Source: Marinimicrobium koreense
Lineage (GTDB): Bacteria > Pseudomonadota > Gammaproteobacteria > Pseudomonadales > Cellvibrionaceae
NCBI RefSeq assembly: GCF_003762925.1
Contig: NZ_RJUK01000001.1
Coordinates: 992,001 to 1,056,000 of the forward strand
Length of the DNA: 64,000 bases
Direction of reading: 5' to 3'
The position numbers and the translations under genes were made by a program. Positions within the stretch are counted from its first letter, which is position 1; each line of letters starts with the position of its first letter. Shown here in pieces: positions 25,787 to 35,300 of the stretch. Below the pieces are notes generated by a model. The model saw only the letters and a list, made by a program, of their open reading frames with translations. It was not told where the DNA came from and ran no database searches.

Positions 25787-27196
25787 TCAAGACATCAGTG
25801 CCGGACGACGATCGGTCAGATCGTTGGCCTGCTGATACGCATCGGCGGTTTGCAACACCAAAGCGTCATTATAGCGCGCCCCCACCAGTTGCAGGCCGAT
25901 GGGCATACCACCCGAATCAAAACCACAGGGCACGGTAATGGCGGGCTGCCCGGTCATGTTGAACGGATAGGTAAAGGGCGTCCAGGTGGGCCAGCGGGTA
26001 TTGGGCCAGTCCTCCGGGACTTCCCGTCCGGTCTTGAACGCGGTAATGGGCAACGTGGGCGTCAACAGCAGATCGTACTTCTGGTGGAAATTCGCCATGC
26101 GCTCACGCAGGCGCATGGATTCATCCACCGCGCCCATATAATCAATCATGGTCAGTCTGCCGGCCTTTTCCGCGACCTTGACCAACTGAGGGTCCATCCG
26201 CTCGCGTTTTTTGGTGCCCAGCTCGCGCATGGCATTGGCCGCGCCGCCGTAGAACAGATGGCCAAAGGCGGGTAAAGGATCGCTGAAGCCCGGGTCCACC
26301 CGGACCACCTCGGCGCCCAGCTCCCGGAACAGTTCAACCGACTGCGCCACCGCCCGTTCAACCTCCGGGTCAACGTCGACATAGCCCAGATTGGGACTGT
26401 AGGCGATGCGCAGCCCTTTGATACTGCGCCCCAGGTTCCCCAGATAATCAATATGTCGACGGGGAATGGCCCGGGTGTCGCGATGATCATGCTCGGTGAT
26501 CACATTCATCATCAGGGCACAATCCTGCACCGTCCAAGTCATGGGGCCTGCCTGGGTCAGCGAGCCGAACGGACTGGCGGGCCAGTGGGGTACTTCGCCC
26601 GCGGAGGGTTTGAAACCCACCAGGCCGCAGAAGGACGCGGGAATACGGATGGAACCACCGGAGTCCGTGCCCAGCGCCAGTGGTGCCATCCCCAACGCCA
26701 CCGCCACGGCGCTGCCGCCACTGGCACCACCGGCGGTTTTCTGTGGGTTCCAGGGGTTATTGGTTACCCCATCGACCGGATTGTCGGTCACCGCTTTCCA
26801 GCCGAATTCCGAGGTGGTGGTTTTGCCGATGGGCACATAACCGTGGCGGGCCAGTGCCGCGGTGGAGGGGGTCGTCCTGTCCAGCGTATGTTTGGGGTCC
26901 ACCGCCAGAGAGCCCTTACGGGTGGGCCACATGGGGGTAAAAAACACATCCTTCACCGCCACCGGCACACCGTCGAGCGTACCCTGGGGCTGATGCTGTT
27001 GATAGCGCTGTTCGGACTCGCGCGCCAGCGCCAGGGTGGTGTCGCGATCCACCAGGCAAAACCCGTTGGTTTCGGAATCCACCCGCTCAATCTGATCGAG
27101 CATGGCCGTGGCCACCTCGACCGGTGACAGGGACCCGTCCCGATACTGCTCCAGAAGTTCTACCGCGGTCATCCGCAACATCGTTTGGCTCATCAA
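25787..27196 (-). CDS. Amidase (amidase signature family)
   Basis: A 469-residue amidase-signature enzyme. The Ser-cisSer-Lys triad is recognisable: Lys in DGVPVAVKDVFF, cis-Ser in TDSGGSIRIPASF, and the nucleophile Ser in GGASGGSAVAVALG. These enzymes hydrolyse carboxamides to acids and ammonia. The gatA-partner genes gatB and gatC are absent here, so it is not the tRNA amidotransferase subunit. Between two operon genes with 13-bp gaps on both sides, it probably releases an acid that enters the following transamination or oxidation steps. The substrate is unknown. Confidence 0.88.
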   Translation of the reverse strand: MMSQTMLRMTAVELLEQYRDGSLSPVEVATAMLDQIERVDSETNGFCLVDRDTTLALARESEQRYQQHQPQGTLDGVPVAVKDVFFTPMWPTRKGSLAVDPKHTLDRTTPSTAALARHGYVPIGKTTTSEFGWKAVTDNPVDGVTNNPWNPQKTAGGASGGSAVAVALGMAPLALGTDSGGSIRIPASFCGLVGFKPSAGEVPHWPASPFGSLTQAGPMTWTVQDCALMMNVITEHDHRDTRAIPRRHIDYLGNLGRSIKGLRIAYSPNLGYVDVDPEVERAVAQSVELFRELGAEVVRVDPGFSDPLPAFGHLFYGGAANAMRELGTKKRERMDPQLVKVAEKAGRLTMIDYMGAVDESMRLRERMANFHQKYDLLLTPTLPITAFKTGREVPEDWPNTRWPTWTPFTYPFNMTGQPAITVPCGFDSGGMPIGLQLVGARYNDALVLQTADAYQQANDLTDRRPALMS

Positions 27197-27209
27197 CGGC
27201 CCTCCCCGG

Positions 27210-28154
27210 TCAGCCTTTGGATACCAGATTGTTCAGTGCTTCACCCGCCTGCCAGCGGGTGAAGTTGTCGGTGAATTGTTCGCCCAGCGCCCGGCGCCAG
27301 CCGATAAAGTCACCGGCCATGTGGGCGGAAATCATCACATTGGGTTTATCCCACAGGGGATGATTCTCGGGCAGGGGCTCTTCCTCGAAGACATCCAGCG
27401 CCGCCCCGGCAATGTCACCCTGTTCCAGCGCCGCAAGCAACGCCTCAGAGGCCACAATGGGCCCGCGCCCGACGTTGATCAGATGCGCCGACGGCTTCAT
27501 GGCCCGAAAGGTTTCCCGGTCGAACAGGCCTTCGGTATCCGGTGTTAACGGCGCGGTGATCACCACATAATCGACATGGGGCAACACCGCCATCATGTCT
27601 TCCTGGGCGTGCACCTTGCGAAACCCTTCAATAGTCCGCTCGGTTCGGGCGGTGCCTTCAACCTCGAGCCCCGCCGCATTGAGCAACTGCCCCACCGTGG
27701 TGCCAATCGAACCGGCGCCGACTATCAGTACACGTTGGCGATCAATCAGCCGGGTTTCCCGGTGCTGCCAGCGATGCAGACGCTGGTAGTTGAGGTTCCC
27801 CATGGTGTCTTTGGCAAACAACAGAATGGCCCCCAGCACATATTCGGCAATACCTCGATTGAAAATGCCCCGGGCATTGGTCACGGGAATGTCGCTGTCG
27901 CGCAGCGCCGGGAACATCAGCGCATCCACCCCCGCGCTGGTGGCATGCACCCAACGCACGCTGGGCTTTTCAGGCCAACAGCGCTCGATCATTCCTGAAC
28001 GGAAGTCGGTGACCACCAGAATGTCGGCTCGGGTCAGCGCCTCGGTCAGGGCCTGCTCGTCTCTCACGTGGGTCACCCGAACCGAATCGGGCAGCCCATC
28101 CAGGCCTGGCAGATCCGGTTCGTCGTCGGCCGTGAGTACCGCTACTTCGGTCAT
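27210..28154 (-). CDS. D-2-hydroxyacid dehydrogenase
   Basis: A 314-residue NAD(P)-dependent D-isomer-specific 2-hydroxyacid dehydrogenase. The Rossmann motif is VLIVGAGSIGTTVGQLL; the catalytic Arg lies in INVGRGPIV, the Glu in the DVFEEEPLP segment and the His in MISAHMAG. It interconverts a 2-oxoacid and a D-2-hydroxyacid; similar proteins include glyoxylate/hydroxypyruvate reductases, but the substrate is not predictable. It lies 13 bp upstream of the amidase gene and 28 bp downstream of the class III aminotransferase gene. Confidence 0.88.
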   Translation of the reverse strand: MTEVAVLTADDEPDLPGLDGLPDSVRVTHVRDEQALTEALTRADILVVTDFRSGMIERCWPEKPSVRWVHATSAGVDALMFPALRDSDIPVTNARGIFNRGIAEYVLGAILLFAKDTMGNLNYQRLHRWQHRETRLIDRQRVLIVGAGSIGTTVGQLLNAAGLEVEGTARTERTIEGFRKVHAQEDMMAVLPHVDYVVITAPLTPDTEGLFDRETFRAMKPSAHLINVGRGPIVASEALLAALEQGDIAGAALDVFEEEPLPENHPLWDKPNVMISAHMAGDFIGWRRALGEQFTDNFTRWQAGEALNNLVSKG

Positions 28155-28182
28155 GATGGATCCCTTTGAGTCGATTCAGTCG

Positions 28183-29442
28183 TTACAGTTCAGAGGCAAC
28201 GGCTTCGAGCACTTTGCCGAAACGGTCCGCCGCATCGTCCACTTCTTCCGCCGAAACCACCAGCGGCGGCAACCAGCGGATGATCTGCCCGGCGGTGCCG
28301 CAGCGCAGCAAAAGCAGTCCACGCTTCTCGGACTCCTTTGCCAGTTTTTCCGCAATGTCCGCGCGGGGTCGATCCGGGCTGTGGGCGATCTCCATGCCCA
28401 GCATCAACCCCCGACCACGCAGGTCATCGATCCAGGCGTACTCTTTCTTATACGCCTCCAACCGAGCATACAGCTGTTCGCCTCGCTCGGCGGCATTGGC
28501 GACCAGCTTCTCGCCCTCGACCACGTCGAGTGTCGCCAACGCAGCGGCACAGGCCACCGCATTGGCACCGTAGGTCCCACCCTGCGAACCGGGCAAGCCT
28601 TGGTTCATCAGCGACTGGGACGCGGCAATCGCCGACAGCGGAAAACCACTGGCCAAGCCTTTGGCGGTAATGACAATGTCTGGGTGGACATCGGCATGTT
28701 CATGGCTCCAGAAGCGCCCGGTGCGGCCGTAGCCGGCCTGGATTTCATCGGCAATCAACAGGATGTTGTGGTCTTTACAGCGCTGGGCGATGCCTTCCAG
28801 AAAGGCCTTCGGAGCCGGGTAATAGCCATATTCACCCTGCACCGGCTCAATGATCATGGCCGCAGTATCTGAGGGCGCACTGTGGGTTTTCAGGATTTCA
28901 TCCAGCTCGCGCAGGCAGAACTCCACCGCCGCCTGTTCGTCCCAACCATAGCGATAGGCGTGGGGAAAGGGGGCGGTCACCACCCCGGCCATCATGGGGT
29001 GAAACCCGGTGCGCACTTTGGTACCGGAGGTAGTCATAGAGGCAGCGGCCATGGTCCGACCATGAAAACCGCCGTGAAAGGTCAGGATGTTGGCACGGCC
29101 GGTGGCGTGTCGAGCCAGCCGCAAGGCCATTTCGACCGCCTCGGAACCGGAGTTGGCAAACGCCACCGAATCGATGCCCTTGGGCATTTTTTCCACCAGG
29201 CGATCGGTCAATTTGAGCATGGGTTCATGGGTCACCGTGGTGTACTGGGCATGAATGACTTTACCCACCTGCTCCTGTGCCGCCTTGACCACCGTGGGAT
29301 GGCAGTGGCCCGTACTGGTTACCCCGATACCCGAGGTAAAGTCCAGATAAGCCTGACCGTCAGTATCGTAAAGCCAGGCGCCCTCGCCGTGTTCAACGCA
29401 GACGTTACTGGACTGTTTCAGGAGTGGCGACAGATGGCTCAT
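28183..29442 (-). CDS. Class III aminotransferase (GABA aminotransferase-like)
   Basis: A 419-residue omega-aminotransferase. Recognisable features are DFTSGIGVTSTGHCHP, SGSEAVEMALRLAR, LLIADEIQAGYGRTG (Asp for PLP nitrogen) and ITAKGLASGFPLSAI (PLP-binding Lys). This subgroup includes 4-aminobutyrate aminotransferases (GabT), which make succinate semialdehyde and glutamate. The presence of a GabD-like dehydrogenase two genes upstream supports a GABA role; other omega-amino acids such as 5-aminovalerate or beta-alanine are possible. Confidence 0.87.
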   Translation of the reverse strand: MSHLSPLLKQSSNVCVEHGEGAWLYDTDGQAYLDFTSGIGVTSTGHCHPTVVKAAQEQVGKVIHAQYTTVTHEPMLKLTDRLVEKMPKGIDSVAFANSGSEAVEMALRLARHATGRANILTFHGGFHGRTMAAASMTTSGTKVRTGFHPMMAGVVTAPFPHAYRYGWDEQAAVEFCLRELDEILKTHSAPSDTAAMIIEPVQGEYGYYPAPKAFLEGIAQRCKDHNILLIADEIQAGYGRTGRFWSHEHADVHPDIVITAKGLASGFPLSAIAASQSLMNQGLPGSQGGTYGANAVACAAALATLDVVEGEKLVANAAERGEQLYARLEAYKKEYAWIDDLRGRGLMLGMEIAHSPDRPRADIAEKLAKESEKRGLLLLRCGTAGQIIRWLPPLVVSAEEVDDAADRFGKVLEAVASEL

Positions 29443-29507
29443 GGATAGTGCTCCTGTTTTCTCGATGGTGCTTTCATTTACGATCGGTGATGATATTCAA
29501 TCCATTC

Positions 29508-30668
29508 TCATGAAAGATGCCCGAGAATGGATTGGGTGATCTCATCGGTGGTGCGCGCACCGCTGTTCTGCTCTTGTGATTGACGATGTTGTGCCTGCAG
29601 ATCTTCGGCAACCGCCGAGCGCAAGGATTGCGCCGCATCCGCCAGACCGAGCCAGTCGAGCATCATCGCCGTGGTCAACAGCATGGCGCTCGGGTTTGCG
29701 ATACCCTGCCCCGCGATATCCGGCGCGCTGCCGTGGGTCGGCTCGAACAGGGCCGGCCGGGACTTGTCATCGGGGTTGATGTTGCACGAGGGCGCCACAC
29801 CCAGTCCACCGGCCAACACGGCGGCCAGGTCGGTCAGAATGTCGCCGTGCAGGTTGCTGGCCACCACGACATCGAACTGCCAGGGGCACTGGACAAACTT
29901 CATGCAGGCGGCGTCCACCAGTTCGTGATGCACGCCAATGTCCGGATACTCCCGCGCGACCTGTTCAAAGACCTCGGTATACATTTCACCCCAATGCGGT
30001 TGTGCATTGCGCTTTGTAATCAGGCACACCTGGGCGCCCTTCAGGCCCGAGCGGTCGCACAGGTACTCGCGCAGCTCGCCGTCCTGCTCTCGCAACGTCA
30101 GTCGCTCCCTGGCCCGATTGAAGGCATGCCGGATCAGTCGTTCGGTGGCCTTGCGGGTAAACACTTCCAGTTGGGTGGCGGTCTCATCCGGCGTGCCGGC
30201 GCGCAGTCGCCCACCCTGATTGACGTATTCGCCCTCACTGTTTTCCCGAATGACCAGCATGTCGATATCTTTGGCCCGCTCATCGGCGAGGTACTGGGGC
30301 GCTCCCGGAAGCAGGCGCGCCGGGCGCTCACAGGCCCAGAGATCCAGGCCTTTGCGGAAAGTCAGCAACGGCGCCAGAGACACACCGTCGGATAACCGGT
30401 AACGCTTGGGATCGCTGGTCGGCCCCGGATCGCCAAGCGCACCCAACAACAGGGCCTGATAGTCGCCGAGCCGCTCCAGCGCATCCGCCGGCATCATTTC
30501 GCCGTGCTCACGATGCCAGGCGGTACTCGGCCAGGGCAGTGTGTCCCAGCTCAGAGGCAGGTCATACCGCTGGCGCAAGGTGTCCAGCACCCGTTCGGCC
30601 GCGGCGACCACTTCCACACCGATACCGTCTCCGGGCATCAACGCCAGCTTGATCGGTTGCTGGGCCAT
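29508..30668 (-). CDS. Isopropylmalate dehydrogenase-family protein (tartrate/D-malate type)
   Basis: A 386-residue beta-decarboxylating dehydrogenase of the IDH/IPMDH fold. Signatures are the N-terminal LMPGDGIGVEVVAAAERVL, IRENSEGEYVNQGGR (typical of the TtuC/DmlA branch rather than leucine biosynthesis), DAACMKFVQCP, and the NAD-binding PTHGSAPDIAGQGIANP. No leuA, leuC or leuD genes are adjacent. Likely reaction: oxidation of D-malate or tartrate-like 2-hydroxyacids; this is an inference from motif type and context. It sits five bases downstream of the succinate-semialdehyde dehydrogenase gene. Confidence 0.85.
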   Translation of the reverse strand: MAQQPIKLALMPGDGIGVEVVAAAERVLDTLRQRYDLPLSWDTLPWPSTAWHREHGEMMPADALERLGDYQALLLGALGDPGPTSDPKRYRLSDGVSLAPLLTFRKGLDLWACERPARLLPGAPQYLADERAKDIDMLVIRENSEGEYVNQGGRLRAGTPDETATQLEVFTRKATERLIRHAFNRARERLTLREQDGELREYLCDRSGLKGAQVCLITKRNAQPHWGEMYTEVFEQVAREYPDIGVHHELVDAACMKFVQCPWQFDVVVASNLHGDILTDLAAVLAGGLGVAPSCNINPDDKSRPALFEPTHGSAPDIAGQGIANPSAMLLTTAMMLDWLGLADAAQSLRSAVAEDLQAQHRQSQEQNSGARTTDEITQSILGHLS

Positions 30669-30673
30669 GGCCG

Positions 30674-32158
30674 TTACTCCCCACCCATGCAGAGGTATTT
30701 GATTTCCTCGTATTCGGCCATACCGTGACTGGACCCTTCCCGTCCCAGTCCCGATGCTTTCATGCCACCGAAAGGTGCGGCGGCATTGGACACGGCGCCC
30801 TCGTTGACGCCGATAATGCCACTCTCCAGCGCATCGGCGACACGCCAGACGCGATGAATGTTCTGGCTGTAAAAGTACGCCGCCAGACCATAGGGCGTAT
30901 CGTTCGCCAGGCGAATGGCGTCGTCTTCAGAGTCAAACGCCATGACCGCGGCCAGGGGGCCAAAGGTTTCTTCGTGACAGACCTGCATTTCCGGTTTGAT
31001 ACCGGTGAGCAACAGTGGCTCCACATAGTTGCCCCTGTCGCCCTCCGGTGCCGGACCGAAGACCCGCTTGGCCCCTTTGCTCATGGCGTCCTGATAATGC
31101 TGCTGGACCTTTTCGACCGCCGCGCGGTTGATCAATGCGGATTGATTGACCCCTTCTTCAAAACCGTCGCCGACCTTGAGTGTCTTCATGGCCTCGGTGA
31201 GTTTTTCAACGAAGGCATCGTGCACGCTGCGCTGCACCAGAAACCGGTTCGCGCACACGCAGGTCTGGCCGGTGTTGCGAAACTTGGAGGCCATCGCCCC
31301 CTCGACCGCTTTATCCAGATCGGCATCATCAAACACGATAAACGGCGCATTGCCGCCCAGCTCGAGGGACACTTTCTGAATGTGTTCGGCGCACTGGGAC
31401 ATGAGAATACTGCCCACCCGGGTAGAACCGGTAAAACTGAGCTTGCGCACCACCGGGCTACGGGTCAGCGCCTCGCCGATTGGTTGGGGTTTGCCGGTGA
31501 TGACGTTCAGCACACCGGCGGGCACTCCAGCCTCCTCGGCCAGTTGCGCCAGCGCCAGCGCCGTATAGGGTGTTGCCTCGGCGGGTTTGACGATCATTGA
31601 GCAACCCGCTGCCAGCGCTGCGCCCGCTTTGCGGGTGATCATGGCGGCCGGGAAATTCCAGGGGGTGATACAGCAGGTCACGCCCACAGGCTGACGGGTC
31701 ACCACAATATGCTGACCGGGTTTGGCGCCGGGAATGGTTTCGCCATAAGCGCGGCGCGCCTCCTCGGCAAACCATTTGATAAACGATGCGGCGTAATTCA
31801 CTTCGCCCTTGGCTTCGGCCAGGGGTTTGCCCTGCTCAAGCGTCATCAGGGCACCGAGGTCATCGGTATGATCCAGCATCAACTGATACCAGCGCATCAA
31901 TACCTCATTGCGCTCATTGGCCGTCTTGTGACGCCACACCTGAAAACCCTTCTCGGCTTCCGCGATGGCACGTGCCGTGTCCTGCTCATTGCAGTTAGGA
32001 ACCTGGCCGATGATCTCCCCCGTTGCCGGGTTGTCCACGTCCAGCGTTGCACCGCTTTGCGCCTGCGACCATTGGCCACCGATGTAACAGGCTTGCTGAA
32101 ACAGTGCCGCGTGGCGGAGTTTGATCGGGGCTGTTTGCTGGGTCTTGGCCATCGTCAT
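30674..32158 (-). CDS. gabD: NAD(P)-dependent succinate-semialdehyde dehydrogenase
   Basis: A 494-residue aldehyde dehydrogenase of the GabD type, oxidising succinate semialdehyde to succinate. Motifs: TPWNFPAAMITRKAGAALAAG (cofactor and Asn), FTGSTRVGSILM, the general-base Glu in LELGGNAPF and the catalytic Cys in GQTCVCANRF. It is the first gene of the operon, so the promoter lies in the 174 bp upstream. I chose the ATG at 32158, just after AGGAG; another ATG six bases later is equally close. The longer frame from 32230 has no support. Confidence 0.92.
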   Translation of the reverse strand: MTMAKTQQTAPIKLRHAALFQQACYIGGQWSQAQSGATLDVDNPATGEIIGQVPNCNEQDTARAIAEAEKGFQVWRHKTANERNEVLMRWYQLMLDHTDDLGALMTLEQGKPLAEAKGEVNYAASFIKWFAEEARRAYGETIPGAKPGQHIVVTRQPVGVTCCITPWNFPAAMITRKAGAALAAGCSMIVKPAEATPYTALALAQLAEEAGVPAGVLNVITGKPQPIGEALTRSPVVRKLSFTGSTRVGSILMSQCAEHIQKVSLELGGNAPFIVFDDADLDKAVEGAMASKFRNTGQTCVCANRFLVQRSVHDAFVEKLTEAMKTLKVGDGFEEGVNQSALINRAAVEKVQQHYQDAMSKGAKRVFGPAPEGDRGNYVEPLLLTGIKPEMQVCHEETFGPLAAVMAFDSEDDAIRLANDTPYGLAAYFYSQNIHRVWRVADALESGIIGVNEGAVSNAAAPFGGMKASGLGREGSSHGMAEYEEIKYLCMGGE

Positions 32159-32240
32159 CGAGCTCCTGTCCATCTCATCGTGAAATCGTAAAACGATCAA
32201 TTCGTTACCTGCTCCAACTCTAGCAGACATCGGCTGGCTG

Positions 32241-32256
32241 AAAGCAAGTGTTTTTC
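32241..32256 (-). promoter_or_regulatory. Weak sigma-54-like promoter candidate
   Basis: On the minus strand GG, ten bases, then GC (CGGAAAAACACTTGCTTT) gives the -24/-12 spacing of sigma-54 promoters, with TTGCT at the -12 end, just downstream of the inverted repeat at 32264-32283. The -24 side is a poor match, so confidence is low. Confidence 0.25.
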
Positions 32257-32263
32257 CGACTTT

Positions 32264-32283
32264 TTGTCAATAAATGTTGACAA
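32264..32283. promoter_or_regulatory. Inverted-repeat operator candidate upstream of gabD operon
   Basis: TTGTCAA and TTGACAA form a perfect 7-bp inverted repeat with a 6-base spacer, 106 bp upstream of the gabD start and in the only long gap of the region. Size and symmetry suit a dimeric repressor or activator; no regulator gene is adjacent. Confidence 0.5.
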
Positions 32284-32332
32284 CTTCGTTGAACCCTAAC
32301 AGTTCGTGGGCAAAAGTTTTGACGCCTAAAGA

Positions 32333-35300
32333 TTACTCCCAATCTCCGTACTGGGTGATCTGCACCAGATCGAGCAGCTCGCGCAGCGCCACGGAAAAAA
32401 TCGCGTAATCGGTACCGCTGCTGTTCTGCACCTCATTCATCATGGAGCGCCAGCGATCCAGCTGCGGAGCGAACTGTTCCGCCCAGTGTGCGACCGTGTG
32501 CTCCACTGAACACTCGTTGCTTACCCATCCGCACAATGCCAACGTCAGACTGCGCAATTGCGATTCCAGATCATCCAGATAGGTTTCCCGCGCCATCGCC
32601 TGCCAGTAGCTTTCTACGGCCGCCTCAGAAATCTGGCGGGCAAACTCATGCAACTGCAATTGCTCGTTGATACTCAAATAGAGACCCAATACAGACAACA
32701 GAGGCAACTCGGTGTGACGAGAAGCCTCGGCGACGCTCAAGCCGGAATACAGATGCCCAGGAGTTGCGACGCGAGGCACCAACGCTTCAGGCACGCCAGC
32801 CTGGGTCAGATAGCCGACCTGCGCCTGCCAATCCTCCAGGGCGGCACCGCTCAGTTGCCCCGGCAAGGTGCGAATGACCTCTTCCACCAGGGGCATGAAC
32901 TGTTGGATTTCCGTGCCCGGATCAAGATGACTGCGCCGGTTGCGTAAAAACCAGCGTGACGCCCGCCGAACTCGTCGCATCAAGGTTTTCATCAGCTCCA
33001 TCTGCACACTGGCATCAACCTGATAATCCAGCGACTCCAGCGTCTGCCAGACATCATCCAATTGATAAATATCCCGGGCAATCACGTACGCCTTTGCCAT
33101 ATCTCCGGCGCCCACACCGGTGGAGTCCAACAGTCGTTGAGCAAAACTGAGCCCCATGGTATTGACCAGATCGTTGGCCACCTGGGTCGCGACCAGCTCC
33201 TGACGCAGCCGATGGCGATTGATCCACTCGGGGTAGTCTTTCTGCAGCGGCTCGGGAAAAGCACGAAACGCGAATCGGGCAATATACTCATCACTGGCAA
33301 GATCCGCTTCGGCCAGGTCGTTTTTCAAAATCACCTTGGCATAGGAAATCAGCACGGCCAACTCCGGACGTGTCAGACCTTGCCCCTGAGCCTGACGTTC
33401 CGCGAGCGTTTCCTCGTCCGGCAAAAACTCCAACTGGCGATTCAGCCGCCCCTCGGATTGCCACACGCTCATGACCCGCCGATACTCAGCATTACGACGC
33501 ACCGCATCGGAACTCGCAAGGCTGATGGCCTGGGTCTGGCGATAATTGTTATCCAGAACCAGTGCCGCCACCTCCTCGGTCATGGTCTCCAACCGCTGAT
33601 TGCGTTGTTTTTGCGTCAGGTCACCGTTACTCAGCACCTCGTTCAGCAGTATTTTGATATTGACCTCGTGGTCCGAACAATCCACGCCCGCCGCATTGTC
33701 AATGAAATCGGTATTACAAGCACCGCCCTGCAGCGCAAACTCGATCCGGCCGCGCTGGGTCATACCAAGGTTACCGCCCTCGCCCACCACTTTGCAGCGC
33801 AGCTCACTGCCGTCAACGCGGACTGAGTCATTGGTCTTATCTCCCACCTCCATATGACTTTCGGTACTGGCTTTGACGTAGGTCCCTATACCACCGTTCC
33901 ACAAAAGATCCACCGGTGCTTTTAGCAATTGATGAATCAGCTCGTTCGGGGTCAGCTCATCGTCTTCCAGCGCAAAGCGCTGCTTCATTGCGTCGGTAAG
34001 CGGAATCGCTTTGGCGTCCCGGGAAAAAACGCCCCCGCCCTCGCTGATCAGGGATGCGTCATAATCGGCCCAGCTTGAGCCGGGCGTACTGAACAACCTC
34101 TGACGCTCCTGAAAGCTCTTTGCCACATCGGGATTCGGATCGATAAAAATATGCAGATGGTTGAACGCCGCCACCAACTGAATGTGTTCGGACAGCAGCA
34201 TACCGTTGCCGAACACATCGCCACCCATATCGCCAATACCGACAACGGTAAAGTCCTCGCGTTGAATGTCCAGGCCCTGTTCCTTGAAATGCCGCTGCAC
34301 CGCCACCCAGGCTCCACGTGCCGTGATCCCCATCGCCTTGTGGTCATACCCCTGGCTTCCTCCGGACGCAAAAGCGTCCCCCAGCCAGTGGCCATACTCG
34401 GCTGAAATTTCGTTGGCAATATCGGAAAAGGTCGCGGTCCCTTTATCGGCGGCCACCACCAGATAGGGATCGTCTTCATCCAGTCTGACCACCTGTTTGG
34501 GTGGCACCAACTCCCCCGCCACCCGATTGTCCGTCAGATCAAGCAGCCCGCGGATGAACGTCTGATAGCAGGTGATTGCCTCCTTTTGCAGCGCCTGTCG
34601 GTCACCCCCAGCGGGCGGACGCTTGCAGACAAAACCGCCTTTTGCGCCATTGGGCACAATGACCGCATTCTTGACCTGCTGGGCTTTGACCAACCCCAGC
34701 ACTTCGGTTCGATAATCCTGCAGTCGATCCGACCAACGCAGCCCCCCGCGGGCAACCTTACCCGCGCGCAGGTGTACACCCTCCACACGCGGGGAATAGA
34801 CAAAAATTTCATACAGCGGGCGGGGCTCCGGAATATCGGGAATCCGGCGGGGCATCAATTTGAAGGCCAGATATTCTTTGAAGCGGTCATCCCCATCTCG
34901 CTGAAAATAATTGGTTCGCACCGTACCATCGAGAATCGCCAGATAGCGTCGAATGATGCGATCCTCATTAAGGTTGGACACCTGATTCAGGGAATCCAGA
35001 ATACGCGCGTGAATGGTGCCTCGCCGCTCGGTACGATCACCACTGGCTGATGGGTCAAATTGCGCTTTGAACAGGCTGATCAGATCCCGGGTTATGCGGG
35101 CATGATTGACCAGTGCCGAGGCGATATAACCCTCGGTAAAATTGAACAATGTCTGGTGCATATAGGCCGCCAGAGCCCGCAACACCGTCACTTCCCTCCA
35201 CGTCAACCCGGCACTCAGCACCAGGCGATTGAAACCATCGCTCTCGGCGCGTTGATTCCAGACCGCCGAAAAGGCATCCTGGAATTTGTGGCGCACGGCC

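Noticed and set aside
29508-30668. leuB (leucine biosynthesis)
   Set aside because: The motif IRENSEGEYVNQGGR favours the tartrate/D-malate branch and no leuA, leuC or leuD is nearby.
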